Below are positions 9,097 through 17,533 of a stretch of DNA of 64,000 bases, one piece after another. This DNA comes from Flammeovirgaceae bacterium. GTDB lineage: Bacteria > Bacteroidota > Bacteroidia > Cytophagales > Cyclobacteriaceae. The stretch lies in the NCBI GenBank assembly GCA_020635915.1, contig JACJYU010000001.1:558001-622000 (forward strand). Direction: 5' to 3'. The notes under the pieces are model-generated. The model worked only from the letters and a program-made list of their open reading frames with translations. It had not been told where the DNA came from and did no database searches. The position numbers and the translations under genes are program-made. Every line of letters begins with the position of its first letter. The first letter of the stretch is position 1.

Positions 9097-9576
9097 TTGA
9101 AACCATTTTGGAACAAATTATGGAACAAACTGGTGGGGTTCCTGAAACAGGGCATAACACCGGAAAAGCTTGCCCTCACCTGTGCGTTGGGCGTGGTGGT
9201 GGGCATACTTCCCGTGTGGGGCATTACCACCTTCCTATGTTTCGGGGTGGCCGCCATTTTCAGGGTAAACATCGTCATCCTGCAATTGGTGCATTACTTT
9301 GTTTACCCGCTACAGCTTTTGCTTATCGTCCCCTTCATCAAGGCCGGCACATTCCTGTTTGGCATGAACCCATTGCCCTACCCCATCAGCGAGTTGGCCA
9401 CCCGTTTTTCGGGGAATTTTTGGGGCGAACTTAAACATGTGGGACTGGCCATCGCCTTGGGGGTTGGTGTTTGGGCGGTTGTCTCCATTCCCCTGGGCCT
9501 TGGCGTATACTTTATTTCACACCGGTTATTTGTGAAATGGAGAAAGGCCCATCAGCGGGAGTTGAAATCCCAATAA
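9097..9576 (+). CDS. DUF2062 membrane protein
   Basis: A 159-residue protein with about three transmembrane segments. The early G-I-T-P-E-K-L-A segment and the following G-I-L-P-V-W-G-I-T-T pattern are typical of DUF2062, a domain often found beside glycosyltransferases. Translation appears to start at TTG 9097 (Lys-Pro-Phe-Trp follows); no ATG fits better. The gene starts 10 bp after the YdcF-like gene. Its last 25 bp overlap, in antisense, the end of the LTA-synthase-like gene. The function is unknown. Confidence 0.78.
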   Translation: MKPFWNKLWNKLVGFLKQGITPEKLALTCALGVVVGILPVWGITTFLCFGVAAIFRVNIVILQLVHYFVYPLQLLLIVPFIKAGTFLFGMNPLPYPISELATRFSGNFWGELKHVGLAIALGVGVWAVVSIPLGLGVYFISHRLFVKWRKAHQRELKSQ

Positions 9577-11384
9577 AGTTTTTGCATGTACGCTTTTCCC
9601 AACGACTTTTCATAGTCGGTAGGTTTTCCTTCCTCACTGATGTAATTTTTGCCAATGGTGTCAAACACATTGAGCGTGCTATCGGTTTTGAAGCCGTAGC
9701 CGTTGTTATACACAAATACCGCAAAAGGGTTTTTATAAGCAGTATTGAATAGGTCGTGGCTAAAGGTAAAAGAAGGGTCGTGCATGTCCACCTGCCCCAA
9801 AATGGTATTGGCAATGTCGGCCTGGCAGCCCAAGGTGCTTACCACGGTGTCCTTCCTGGCCAGCGCCCCGCCCAGCCAGATCATGGGGATTTTAAAACGC
9901 CTGGGGTTTTGAAGCCCCTGGTTGTCAGGATAGGGATGGCCGTGGTCGGCCGTAATAACGACCAGGGTGTTTTTCCACCATTCCGTATGCTTTGATCTGT
10001 CAATAAAATCGCCCAGTGATTTATCCGTATAGTATGCCGAATTAAGGAATTTGCTGATGACATCGTCACCTTCTATCACGGTTTTCATGGGCACGTCAAA
10101 TGGCTCATGGCTGCTTTGCGTCATCATTATCTTAAAAAAAGGCTCCGGGCACGCTTGTGCCTCCTCAAAGACTTTTTCAAATACGTAGTGATCGTGCACG
10201 CCCCATTTGCTCGTGTTGAGTTCCTGGGGAAAATCCAGGCTATGCGTAACATGGTCGAAACCGGCATTGACCAGGTAGGACCTGAAATTGGAATAATCAA
10301 TATTGTACCCATACGAAAATTCCGTTCGGTAGCCTGCTTTTTTAAAGTCCTGGTTCAGGTAAGGCAGGGATTTTGTTTTTTTGGGGTCTTTTATGATCGA
10401 AGTTTGGGGCTGGGAGGGGTACCCGTTCAAGATGGAAACAATGCCCTTGTCGGTCCGGTCACCGCTGGCATAAAAATTATCGAACAATATCCCTTCGTGC
10501 ACCAATTCATTGATGCGGGGGGTAATGCCGGGCAGGCCGCCCAGCGGTTCAATGAACCGGAAGGTATAGCTCTCCAATACGATCAATATTACATTTGGCC
10601 TTTTCGTGTTGAGCACATAACGGGTGGCCCCAAAGGGAGGGAACATCCTGGCAAAATATTCGTTCGTTTTATCCTTGTCGAAAAAATTGTCCGGATAGCG
10701 GAGCTTGTTCATCTTTTGAACGGCATACCCAAAATTCCACACCACGTTTACGGCCGCGTGGTTGGCATACAGGTTGTCTTTTTGAAAGTAAACAAACCCG
10801 GTGTTCATGGGTGCCACGCCCAGGCTTCCCCGTATGGGCAGGATCATGAACACCGTAGCGGCCAGCAAAACCGGGAGGGATGGCCAGGCAGCCTTTGCCA
10901 ATTTTTCAAACTTTGGCTTATATAGGCGATAAGTGGTGATGCTGCACACCACAGACACGGCCAGCCACAGCAACACGAGGAATACGGATTTCCAAAAATC
11001 CCCGGAACTGGCGGCCTCCTTGCCAAAATACAGGATAGGCGTGGCATCCAGGCGAAAGCCCCAATGCACGTAAAGTTCCGCATCCAGCACCACAATAAAC
11101 GTGGAGAGCACTATCAAAACGACCTGGTATGGAAACCAAACTTTCCACAATGCCTTGCCGGGCAAAAAGAAGAAAAGGGAAATCAGGAGGCCCGGCAACA
11201 GCGAAAAATACCCGGCCATGGCCATGTCCATCCTCACCCCGTTGGCAAAGGCGAGGAAAATGTCCGTTGCGCTGAGTTGCACCGTGTTGTCCCACTGGTA
11301 TACCATAAAAAAAGCCCGGGCGGCCAAAAAATATACCACCCATGAAAAGAATCCCCAGACAAAAACCTTTATCCTACCTGACAT
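9552..11384 (-). CDS. LTA-synthase-like membrane phospho(no)transferase / sulfatase-fold protein
   Basis: A 610-residue protein with about five N-terminal transmembrane helices (residues 8-185) and a large extracytoplasmic sulfatase-fold domain (about 262-540). Metal and catalytic residues fit the LtaS family: Glu271 in V-L-E-S-Y, the Thr nucleophile at 311 in D-R-T-D-K-G, and A-D-H-G-H later. LtaS-family enzymes move phosphoglycerol or phosphoethanolamine head groups from lipids to acceptors. It starts 9 bp after the PntC-like nucleotidyltransferase gene, so it is probably the last gene of the phosphonate operon. An attractive inference is that it transfers aminoethylphosphonate or a related head group onto a surface glycan; it could equally be a general LtaS homolog. 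Confidence 0.85.
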   Translation of the reverse strand: MSGRIKVFVWGFFSWVVYFLAARAFFMVYQWDNTVQLSATDIFLAFANGVRMDMAMAGYFSLLPGLLISLFFFLPGKALWKVWFPYQVVLIVLSTFIVVLDAELYVHWGFRLDATPILYFGKEAASSGDFWKSVFLVLLWLAVSVVCSITTYRLYKPKFEKLAKAAWPSLPVLLAATVFMILPIRGSLGVAPMNTGFVYFQKDNLYANHAAVNVVWNFGYAVQKMNKLRYPDNFFDKDKTNEYFARMFPPFGATRYVLNTKRPNVILIVLESYTFRFIEPLGGLPGITPRINELVHEGILFDNFYASGDRTDKGIVSILNGYPSQPQTSIIKDPKKTKSLPYLNQDFKKAGYRTEFSYGYNIDYSNFRSYLVNAGFDHVTHSLDFPQELNTSKWGVHDHYVFEKVFEEAQACPEPFFKIMMTQSSHEPFDVPMKTVIEGDDVISKFLNSAYYTDKSLGDFIDRSKHTEWWKNTLVVITADHGHPYPDNQGLQNPRRFKIPMIWLGGALARKDTVVSTLGCQADIANTILGQVDMHDPSFTFSHDLFNTAYKNPFAVFVYNNGYGFKTDSTLNVFDTIGKNYISEEGKPTDYEKSLGKAYMQKLYWDFNSR

Positions 11385-11393
11385 ATTTTTTTA

Positions 11394-12134
11394 CTATGAC
11401 CGTTGCAATATTTTTGGATAGACCACCGATACCGCCCTTTCGTAGTGTGAAGGGTCATCAATTTCGCACCAGGCCATATCCTTCACCACCTTTACCTTAA
11501 GGGCTGTTGCATTGGCGATGGCCACCAGGGCATCTTCGTAATGGACATGGTAGTTATTTCCGGCATATTGCCGTTCCGCGTAAGTGGCCATTGCACCCAA
11601 CACCTTGGTGGACAGCTTGCTGATCCCCACCAACTCACCGCTCACCTGTGCCAGCTTGCTTTTGTCCTTGTCCATCATTTCCAGCAGGCCGTCTTTCCCC
11701 GATTGAATAAAAACCTCGTCACCGGAATGGGTGGCATCGCTGGCCAAAATTATGTTTTCACCTTCATCGTCAAGGAGGTGGCGCAGGGCCGCTGGCTCGT
11801 AGAGCAAGTCCCCTTCCAACAGAAGGAATGGCCCATTAAGATGTTCCCGAAGCACATACAGGGTGTACAGGCTTCCCGTTTTATCATAAATAGGGTTTTT
11901 AACAGTCACCACCTGTGGGTATATCCCGGCCAGTCCATCAAACTGCCCACTTACATACCCGGTGCCAATAATGATTTTGCCTATCCCATTTTCAAGCAAC
12001 AACCGGATGGACCGTTCAATAAGGGAAACCCCTCCTATTTCCACAAAGGCTTTGGGCTTGTCCCCTTTCAACGGGCCCAGCCGGCTTCCCAGGCCGGCCG
12101 CGAGGACCACAGCGGTGCGGACCGGTTCAGCCAT
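11394..12134 (-). CDS. LicC/PntC-like nucleotidyltransferase, probable CTP:phosphonate cytidylyltransferase
   Basis: With ATG 12134 the product is 246 residues. The N-terminus has the full nucleotidyltransferase signature L-A-A-G-L-G-S-R-L-G...K-P-K at residues 11-28. E-G-D at 107-109 binds metal, N-P-I-Y-D-K-T-G-S at 80-88 matches the LicC/PntC group, and E-I-D-D at 224-227 is the second metal site. LicC makes CDP-choline; PntC makes CMP-aminoethylphosphonate. Given PEP mutase and phosphonopyruvate decarboxylase just upstream, CMP activation of 2-aminoethylphosphonate is the likely reaction. Its start overlaps the end of the decarboxylase gene by 8 bp. A TTG at 12140 would add two residues. 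Confidence 0.82.
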   Translation of the reverse strand: MAEPVRTAVVLAAGLGSRLGPLKGDKPKAFVEIGGVSLIERSIRLLLENGIGKIIIGTGYVSGQFDGLAGIYPQVVTVKNPIYDKTGSLYTLYVLREHLNGPFLLLEGDLLYEPAALRHLLDDEGENIILASDATHSGDEVFIQSGKDGLLEMMDKDKSKLAQVSGELVGISKLSTKVLGAMATYAERQYAGNNYHVHYEDALVAIANATALKVKVVKDMAWCEIDDPSHYERAVSVVYPKILQRS

Positions 12135-13260
12135 TTGCAATAAAGTTCATCAACCTGGTTTTTACTTCATGGGGCTTTATGGTGGGCCTGCCCAGGTCCC
12201 TGGTCGACCCTTTTGCAATTTTCAAATACAAAAAGGTAAGCCCTCCGTTCATTTGCCACTTTACGATGGCTTTTGTCAATTCATCCAATGTGCCCACCCT
12301 AAGCGCGTTGGGGTAGCATACGGAAGCGGCATGGTCCACAAAGTCGATATTGTGCGAAACGGTGGACTGCCCGCCTGTCGAGTCGTGCGTGTTGTTGTCC
12401 AGCAATATATGGAGCAGGTTGTGGGGCTGGTAATAGGCGTTGGTGGCAAAGGAGCCCAACCGCATAATGGCCGACCCATCGCCATCAATGGCCACGATTT
12501 TCTTTTTGGGCTGGCTTAGCGCCAACCCCAATCCCAGCGAACCGATACAGCCCATGGAGCCCACCATGTAGAGGTGGTTGGGCTTGTCGGCCACTTCAAA
12601 CAATTCCCTGCCTGTCTTTCCGGTGGTGGCCAGCAAAATGGTTTCCTTATCGGAAAGGTCGGCCAGCATCTTCAAGGTTTCCCTGCGGGTGGGAAGTTCG
12701 GCTTTGGTGGCCGTTTTGGCCTTCACCTTGTTTTGTATGGTTTTCAGCGGTTGTTCATTCAGCTTCACCTCCCCGAACGTGTTTTTTTTCACTACAAAAA
12801 AGAAGGTTTCTTTTCTTGAGACATAACGGTCTGCCTTCTTCAACTGTTTTTTTGCTTCTTCAATGTCCCCGGACAAGTACGCCCATTTCACTTTCATCAG
12901 CTTCAACATCTTTTCCGTGATTTGCCCCATGAGTTCATGCTGGGGCTCGTCACCCAAGCCCGGCTCGCCCCTCAGGCTGACGAATCCCAGCACGGGCAAT
13001 TGAAAGGTGAAGTTGAGCGAGGTGAGCGGTGACACGGCATTGGTCAAACCGGAATTTTGCATGAGCACCACGGGCTTCTTCCCGCCCAGGTAGGCCCCGG
13101 AGGCGATGGCCACCGCGTCCCCTTCGTTTGCGGCCATTACGTAATCGCAGTCGTTTATGGCATAGTTGATCAGGTACTTCAGGAAAGAGCAGGGCACACC
13201 CGAATAAAAAACGTATCCCAGCTTTTTCAGTTCATCCCCGAATTGTTGGGTAGGTATCAT
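12127..13260 (-). CDS. ppd: Phosphonopyruvate decarboxylase
   Basis: The product from ATG 13260 is 377 residues, the usual size for this thiamine-diphosphate enzyme, which decarboxylates phosphonopyruvate to phosphonoacetaldehyde and pulls the PEP mutase equilibrium forward. The N-terminal half has the catalytic Glu region A-A-N-E-G-D-A-V (Glu46). The C-terminal half has the TPP/Mg motif I-D-G-D-G-S from residue 258 ending at Asn290. I chose 13260 because it forms a TGATG overlap with the upstream stop and removes an unlikely 19-residue extension. It is the second gene of the phosphonate operon. Confidence 0.92.
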   Translation of the reverse strand: MIPTQQFGDELKKLGYVFYSGVPCSFLKYLINYAINDCDYVMAANEGDAVAIASGAYLGGKKPVVLMQNSGLTNAVSPLTSLNFTFQLPVLGFVSLRGEPGLGDEPQHELMGQITEKMLKLMKVKWAYLSGDIEEAKKQLKKADRYVSRKETFFFVVKKNTFGEVKLNEQPLKTIQNKVKAKTATKAELPTRRETLKMLADLSDKETILLATTGKTGRELFEVADKPNHLYMVGSMGCIGSLGLGLALSQPKKKIVAIDGDGSAIMRLGSFATNAYYQPHNLLHILLDNNTHDSTGGQSTVSHNIDFVDHAASVCYPNALRVGTLDELTKAIVKWQMNGGLTFLYLKIAKGSTRDLGRPTIKPHEVKTRLMNFIANG

Positions 13261-14858
13261 CACAAATGTAGTTTTCCTGCCTTTTGAAAATCGACCAGGG
13301 TGTCCACATCGAGCCAAGCCCCGCTGATATACCTTACGGCAATCGTTTCTTCCTTTGCCACTTCGTTGAACAAATCCGTGCAGGTCATCTTTTTGAAGTT
13401 TGGCCGGCCAGCCAGCTTTTCCAAGGTGGCCTTTACGGTTTCAGCGCCTTTTTTGTTCACTTTCCACAACCCGATAAACTCCCCAAAAATATTTTCGGGG
13501 GCCATTTCGGAGGCCATTTCCCTGAATCCCGCCAGCCCCAGGTAATTTTCACGGTTATACTTTTCGGTGGCAAACACAAAATCCTTGTCCTTTCCTTCTT
13601 TATCGCAATCCGCGTCCACCACGATGGTGATATTGTTGTTATCGTTCAGGAGCTCGTTCAGCACATACCTTTTGAAAATAATATCACCGTAGCTCACCAC
13701 CGTATTGTCCCTGATTTCATCCTTGGCAAGGTAAAGGGAATACAACTCCTTGGTTTCGGCATAGTGGTCGTTGTCAATGGTACGGATATTATTGAGGTTT
13801 ATTTTTCCTTTGGCAAAACCCCGTACCACAGTAATGTCCTTGATGCCCACCCTATTGAACTCATCAATCTGAGTGGCCAACAAGGATTTTCCATTCACTT
13901 CCAATAAGGTTTTGGGCACGTCCCTGGTCAATTCGCCCAGGGAGCCCTGGCTGGCCGCCAGGATAATATTGTTTACCTTTTTGCCTGAGGTGGGCAAATA
14001 CTTTTTTTCCGCTTCCTTCAATTCATCGGCACCCTGCAGCCTGAACAATTCGCCAACACTGGATATTTTACTTTCCACATTGATCAACGATTTATCTTCG
14101 AAGATGCGCCTGGTGGTGTCCTGCATGGCTTTGACGGCACTGCGGATGTTATGGTTTGCCCAGATGATGGTGCTCACCCCGAGGTTTTGAAAATGGGCGG
14201 TGGGCACGGAATAATATTTGGTGGGCACAATAATGACCGGGCCACGGTTTGCCCATTCTTTCATGAAGGCATCAATGTCGGTGGAGTCGGTTTTTTTGCT
14301 GTGGCACAAAATGGCATCGGCACCGGCATTGTGGTAGGCTTCCGCCCTTCTCAGCGCCTCGTCCAGTCCCCACCCCGCGATGAATGCCTCCAGCCGGGCC
14401 ACCACCATAAAGTCATCGTCCGATTGGGTGTCTTTGGCGGCCTTTATTTTCCCACAGAATTCGTCCATATCGGCCAGGGGCTGGTTCTCCCCCCCGATAA
14501 AGGAATTCGTTTTAGGGAAAAGCTTGTCTTCAATGCACACCCCTGCGATATCCCTTTGTTCCAGCTTGCGCACCAGCCTGCGCATGTTATTGAAATTGCC
14601 ATACCCGGTGTCGCCATCCAGCAGGATGGGTATGGTAACGGCATCGCCCATAAACTCCAGCACATCAAGTACCTGTGTCCATGAGGCTTCGTTGTTGTCG
14701 CGGACGCCCAGGGAGGCGGAAATGGAGAGGCCGCTGCCCCATATCCCGGCAAAGCCGGCCTCTTCCACAATTTTTGCGGACAGTCCGTTGTGGGCTTCCA
14801 TAAGGTAGGCAAGCCCCGGGGAGGCGATCAGGGATTTTAGTTGGGAGGTCTTCTTCAT
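13260..14858 (-). CDS. pepM: Phosphoenolpyruvate mutase fused to a nucleotidyltransferase domain
   Basis: From ATG 14858 the product is 532 residues. Residues 1-290 are PEP mutase, which isomerises PEP to phosphonopyruvate and forms the C-P bond. The diagnostic E-D-K-x5-N-S motif is at 110-119, and D-G-D-T-G-Y-G at 81-87 binds metal and substrate. Residues 296-532 are a nucleotidyltransferase-fold domain ending in A-W-L-D-V-D. Its nucleotide loop (A-A-S-Q-G-S-L-G-E-L-T...P-K) differs from the standard A-A-G-x-G-x-R pattern and seems to lack the Arg, so this half may be inactive or have altered specificity. An upstream in-frame start at 14960 is rejected because the family begins near M-K-K-T-S-Q. 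The stop overlaps the decarboxylase start by 1 bp. Confidence 0.93.
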   Translation of the reverse strand: MKKTSQLKSLIASPGLAYLMEAHNGLSAKIVEEAGFAGIWGSGLSISASLGVRDNNEASWTQVLDVLEFMGDAVTIPILLDGDTGYGNFNNMRRLVRKLEQRDIAGVCIEDKLFPKTNSFIGGENQPLADMDEFCGKIKAAKDTQSDDDFMVVARLEAFIAGWGLDEALRRAEAYHNAGADAILCHSKKTDSTDIDAFMKEWANRGPVIIVPTKYYSVPTAHFQNLGVSTIIWANHNIRSAVKAMQDTTRRIFEDKSLINVESKISSVGELFRLQGADELKEAEKKYLPTSGKKVNNIILAASQGSLGELTRDVPKTLLEVNGKSLLATQIDEFNRVGIKDITVVRGFAKGKINLNNIRTIDNDHYAETKELYSLYLAKDEIRDNTVVSYGDIIFKRYVLNELLNDNNNITIVVDADCDKEGKDKDFVFATEKYNRENYLGLAGFREMASEMAPENIFGEFIGLWKVNKKGAETVKATLEKLAGRPNFKKMTCTDLFNEVAKEETIAVRYISGAWLDVDTLVDFQKAGKLHL

Positions 14859-14887
14859 TCCAAGGACAGGGTAAGCGTAAACGGTCG

Positions 14888-14895
14888 CAAAAATA
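14888..14895 (-). promoter_or_regulatory. Candidate -7 box for the phosphonate operon
   Basis: On the minus strand this reads TATTTTTG, an exact match to the Bacteroidota -7 consensus TAnnTTTG, about 30 nt before the PEP mutase start. I do not see a clear TTG -33 element at the usual spacing, so support is partial. The 122-bp gap also serves the divergent plus-strand operon. Confidence 0.35.
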
Positions 14896-14980
14896 ACGAT
14901 TAATTTATCGGGAATTAATATTACAGCGATTAAGTCGTTAACTTTCGGGCCGGTTTGCAACTTGCGATTTGTAGTAGAAT

Positions 14981-15961
14981 ATGAGGGTATATTCCTATCG
15001 GTGCCATGATTTTTCCCTGCTGACCCCCGGGTTTAAAAAATGGCTGGTGGCCCCGCTCCTGCCCTACATCCCCTGGGTGGTTCCTGCCAATATCATTACC
15101 ATTGTTTCCAACCTTTTTGTGTACGCTGGCTTGTTCGTGGCCCTGCATTACAATACCCCTGTTGGCCGTGCCCTTATTGCCGTATGCCTTTTACTCTACC
15201 TGGTGGGCGACCACCTGGACGGGATGCAGGCAAAGAGGACCCAAACCGGATCGGCCCTGGGCGAGTTTTGTGACCACTACCTTGACGCGTTCAACAATGG
15301 GACCATCCTCTTCACGGCATTCGTTGTGTTCCGTATTGAAAGCCCCCTCCTGGTGGCCTCCGTGCTCACTGCCTCTTACCTGGCCCACCTGGCCGTCTTC
15401 TACGAACAATTCAAAACCGGTTGGCTGACATTCGAAAAGCTGGGTTCCCTGGAGGCGGTCTTGCTTATTTCAATTTTGGTAGGCGCTTCGGCCTTTGCGC
15501 CCGTGCACCTATTGCTTACCACCTCCATTGTTGTCGGGCACGGGACCATCGATATCCTGTTTTTGGTTTCGGGCCTGGGCGCCCTTGCCACATTTGTTGC
15601 CACCATAAAAAGAACGCCCCAACGGGGGAACGAGGTGTGGCTGTTTGTACTTGGCTTGGCCATCACGGCATTTGTGGCCGCGGGCACGTTCAACATCCTA
15701 AGGATATTCCTACTCATAACACTGTACGCCAGCCTCTATGTGGGCCTGGTCATGCGGGGGCATTTGGTGGATGGCGTGGAACGTGGGCCGGACCTGGCCA
15801 TTCCAGGCGCCCTCCTGCTTTTTTCATGGATATCGCCCGCCAGTCCCCACCATGCTTTTTGGGTGCTGGCCCTGTACCTCATGGTACGGATAATTGTCCT
15901 TGTGTTCCAAACGTTTAATGCACTAAAAGCCTATTGGGTTTGGTCAAACCCACGCACCTGA
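14981..15961 (+). CDS. CDP-alcohol phosphotransferase, ethanolamine/choline-phosphotransferase-like
   Basis: A 326-residue polytopic membrane enzyme. The CDP-alcohol motif D-x2-D-G-x2-A-x-R...G...D-x3-D spans residues 77-102: D77, D80, G81, A84, R86, G94, D98, D102. The local pattern D-G-M-Q-A-K-R-T and L-G-E-F-C-D-H-Y-L-D-A resembles eukaryotic-type choline/ethanolamine phosphotransferases (DGxQARRT...LGELFDHxxDA) more than bacterial phosphatidylglycerophosphate synthases. Such enzymes move the head group from a CDP- or CMP-activated donor to diacylglycerol. Beside AEP genes, the likely product is a phosphonolipid (diacylglyceryl-aminoethylphosphonate); that is inference. The stop overlaps the transaminase start as TGATG. 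Confidence 0.85.
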   Translation: MRVYSYRCHDFSLLTPGFKKWLVAPLLPYIPWVVPANIITIVSNLFVYAGLFVALHYNTPVGRALIAVCLLLYLVGDHLDGMQAKRTQTGSALGEFCDHYLDAFNNGTILFTAFVVFRIESPLLVASVLTASYLAHLAVFYEQFKTGWLTFEKLGSLEAVLLISILVGASAFAPVHLLLTTSIVVGHGTIDILFLVSGLGALATFVATIKRTPQRGNEVWLFVLGLAITAFVAAGTFNILRIFLLITLYASLYVGLVMRGHLVDGVERGPDLAIPGALLLFSWISPASPHHAFWVLALYLMVRIIVLVFQTFNALKAYWVWSNPRT

Positions 15962-17064
15962 TGAAAACGGTTTCAAGAAAGATTTTATTAAACCCCGGGC
16001 CCGCCACCACCACGCAAACGGTAAAGGAGGCCATGATAGTGGAGGACATTTGCCCCAGGGAAAAGGATTTTGGAAAAATGTTGGACAGCATCAAGGACGA
16101 CCTTGTAAAAATCGTACATGGCACGGAAACGCACCATGCCGTGATGTTTGCCGCCAGCGGTACTGGTGGGTTGGAAGCGGCCATCACCTCGGCCGTCCCT
16201 GAAGGGAAAAAATTGCTGGTGGTGGAAAACGGGGCCTATGGCACCCGGATGGTGAAAATAGCGCAAACCTTTCACATAGGCGTTGTCCGCTACCAAATAG
16301 ACTATGGGGATTATCCCGATTTGAATGAAATCGAAAACCTCCTAAAAGCCAACCCGGGCATAAGCCACCTGGCCGTGGTGCACCATGAAACCACCACGGG
16401 GATGCTAAACCCCGTACAAGCCATTTGCGACCTGGCCCATCGGTACAAGACCGAGGTAATAGTGGACTGCATGAGCTCGTATGCCGGCATGCCCATTGAC
16501 ATCACGCAATGGGATGCCGAATACCTCATTTCTTCATCCAATAAATGCATTCAGGGAATGCCAGGACTGGTGTTTGTCATTTTCAAGAAAAACCTGCTGG
16601 ACAAGATCAGGGAAACCCACCGGTCGTTCTACTTTGATATTTACAACCAGTTTACCGGGTTCGAAAAAACGGGGCAAATGCAATTCACCCCTCCGGTGCA
16701 GGTCGCGTATGCCTTGCGCACGGCCATTGACGAATATTTTGCCGAAACCGAAGCCGGAAGATGGAACAGGTACCGGGAAAACCACAAAACGCTGTACAAT
16801 GGATTGGCGTCCATGGGGTTTGAATTCCTGTTGCCGGACAACCAACAATCGAACATCCTGCTGGCCATTAAAGAACCGGCATGGGAGGGATATTCCTTTG
16901 ATGCCATGCACGACTACCTATATGCGCGTGGGTTCACTATTTATCCCGGCAAAGGTGCCAAAGAGGCCACCTTCAGGCTTTCCGTGTTGGGCGACCTCCA
17001 CAAAAAAGACATTGAAGGCTTTTTAAAGTGCCTTGGGGACTATCTCTCCAACATAAAAAAATAA
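15961..17064 (+). CDS. phnW: 2-aminoethylphosphonate:pyruvate aminotransferase
   Basis: A 367-residue class-V PLP aminotransferase. It starts L-L-N-P-G-P-A-T-T-T, typical of AEP transaminases. The PLP-binding Lys is 195 in S-S-N-K-C-I-Q-G-M-P-G, and the preceding cofactor Asp is in I-V-D-C-M-S-S (Asp169). In degradation the enzyme converts AEP to phosphonoacetaldehyde; next to PEP mutase and decarboxylase it is expected to run the other way, making AEP. ATG 15961 is chosen over TTG 15934 because of the TGATG coupling with the lipid transferase. The gene ends 7 bp before the convergent rhodanese gene. Confidence 0.9.
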   Translation: MKTVSRKILLNPGPATTTQTVKEAMIVEDICPREKDFGKMLDSIKDDLVKIVHGTETHHAVMFAASGTGGLEAAITSAVPEGKKLLVVENGAYGTRMVKIAQTFHIGVVRYQIDYGDYPDLNEIENLLKANPGISHLAVVHHETTTGMLNPVQAICDLAHRYKTEVIVDCMSSYAGMPIDITQWDAEYLISSSNKCIQGMPGLVFVIFKKNLLDKIRETHRSFYFDIYNQFTGFEKTGQMQFTPPVQVAYALRTAIDEYFAETEAGRWNRYRENHKTLYNGLASMGFEFLLPDNQQSNILLAIKEPAWEGYSFDAMHDYLYARGFTIYPGKGAKEATFRLSVLGDLHKKDIEGFLKCLGDYLSNIKK

Positions 17065-17071
17065 AGCCCGT

Positions 17072-17533
17072 TCAATGGGGTGGCCGCAGGGAAGGAAGCC
17101 CCTTGCTGTCCCAGTCGGTAAACCCGCCCTCCAGGTCGTACACGCGTTTGAAGCCCATGCCTTCCATCATGTCGGCCGCCTTCCTGCTCCTTTTGCCGCT
17201 GGCGCAATAAACAAAATAAGTGGCGTCCCTGTCCAGCCTTTCCATTTTTTCCCGAAAACCCTTTGCATTAAAATCGATGTTGATGGCCCCTTTGATATAA
17301 CCACCCTCCAGTTCTTCGGGGGTGCGCACGTCCAGGACCACTGCATTCTTTGCACTGTCCAGTTTTTGTTGAAACCTTTCCACCGGCAAGGTGGCGGAAA
17401 CATATTGTGGGATGTCCCCTTCAACTTGTTTTGGCTTACTGTCGCAGGAAAGCACAATTATCCCCAGAAAGAGGGACACGCCTGCCACCCACCATGTTTT
17501 CCCTATCTTATTATTTGTACCCAACCTTTGCAT
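17072..17533 (-). CDS. Rhodanese-domain lipoprotein
   Basis: A 153-residue exported protein. Residues 1-29 form a lipoprotein signal peptide with lipobox I-V-L-S-C (Cys30). Residues about 45-150 are a single rhodanese domain: V-L-D-V-R-T-P-E-E at 66-74, G-A-I-N-I at 82-86 and the active-site loop Y-C-A-S-G-K-R-S starting at Tyr109, with the catalytic Cys at 110. It should sit in the periplasm or on a membrane face and act as a sulfur or redox carrier; the partner is unknown. Its start lies 31 bp inside the 3' end of the upstream type B secretion gene, in another frame, so expression may be coupled. Confidence 0.88.
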   Translation of the reverse strand: MQRLGTNNKIGKTWWVAGVSLFLGIIVLSCDSKPKQVEGDIPQYVSATLPVERFQQKLDSAKNAVVLDVRTPEELEGGYIKGAINIDFNAKGFREKMERLDRDATYFVYCASGKRSRKAADMMEGMGFKRVYDLEGGFTDWDSKGLPSLRPPH

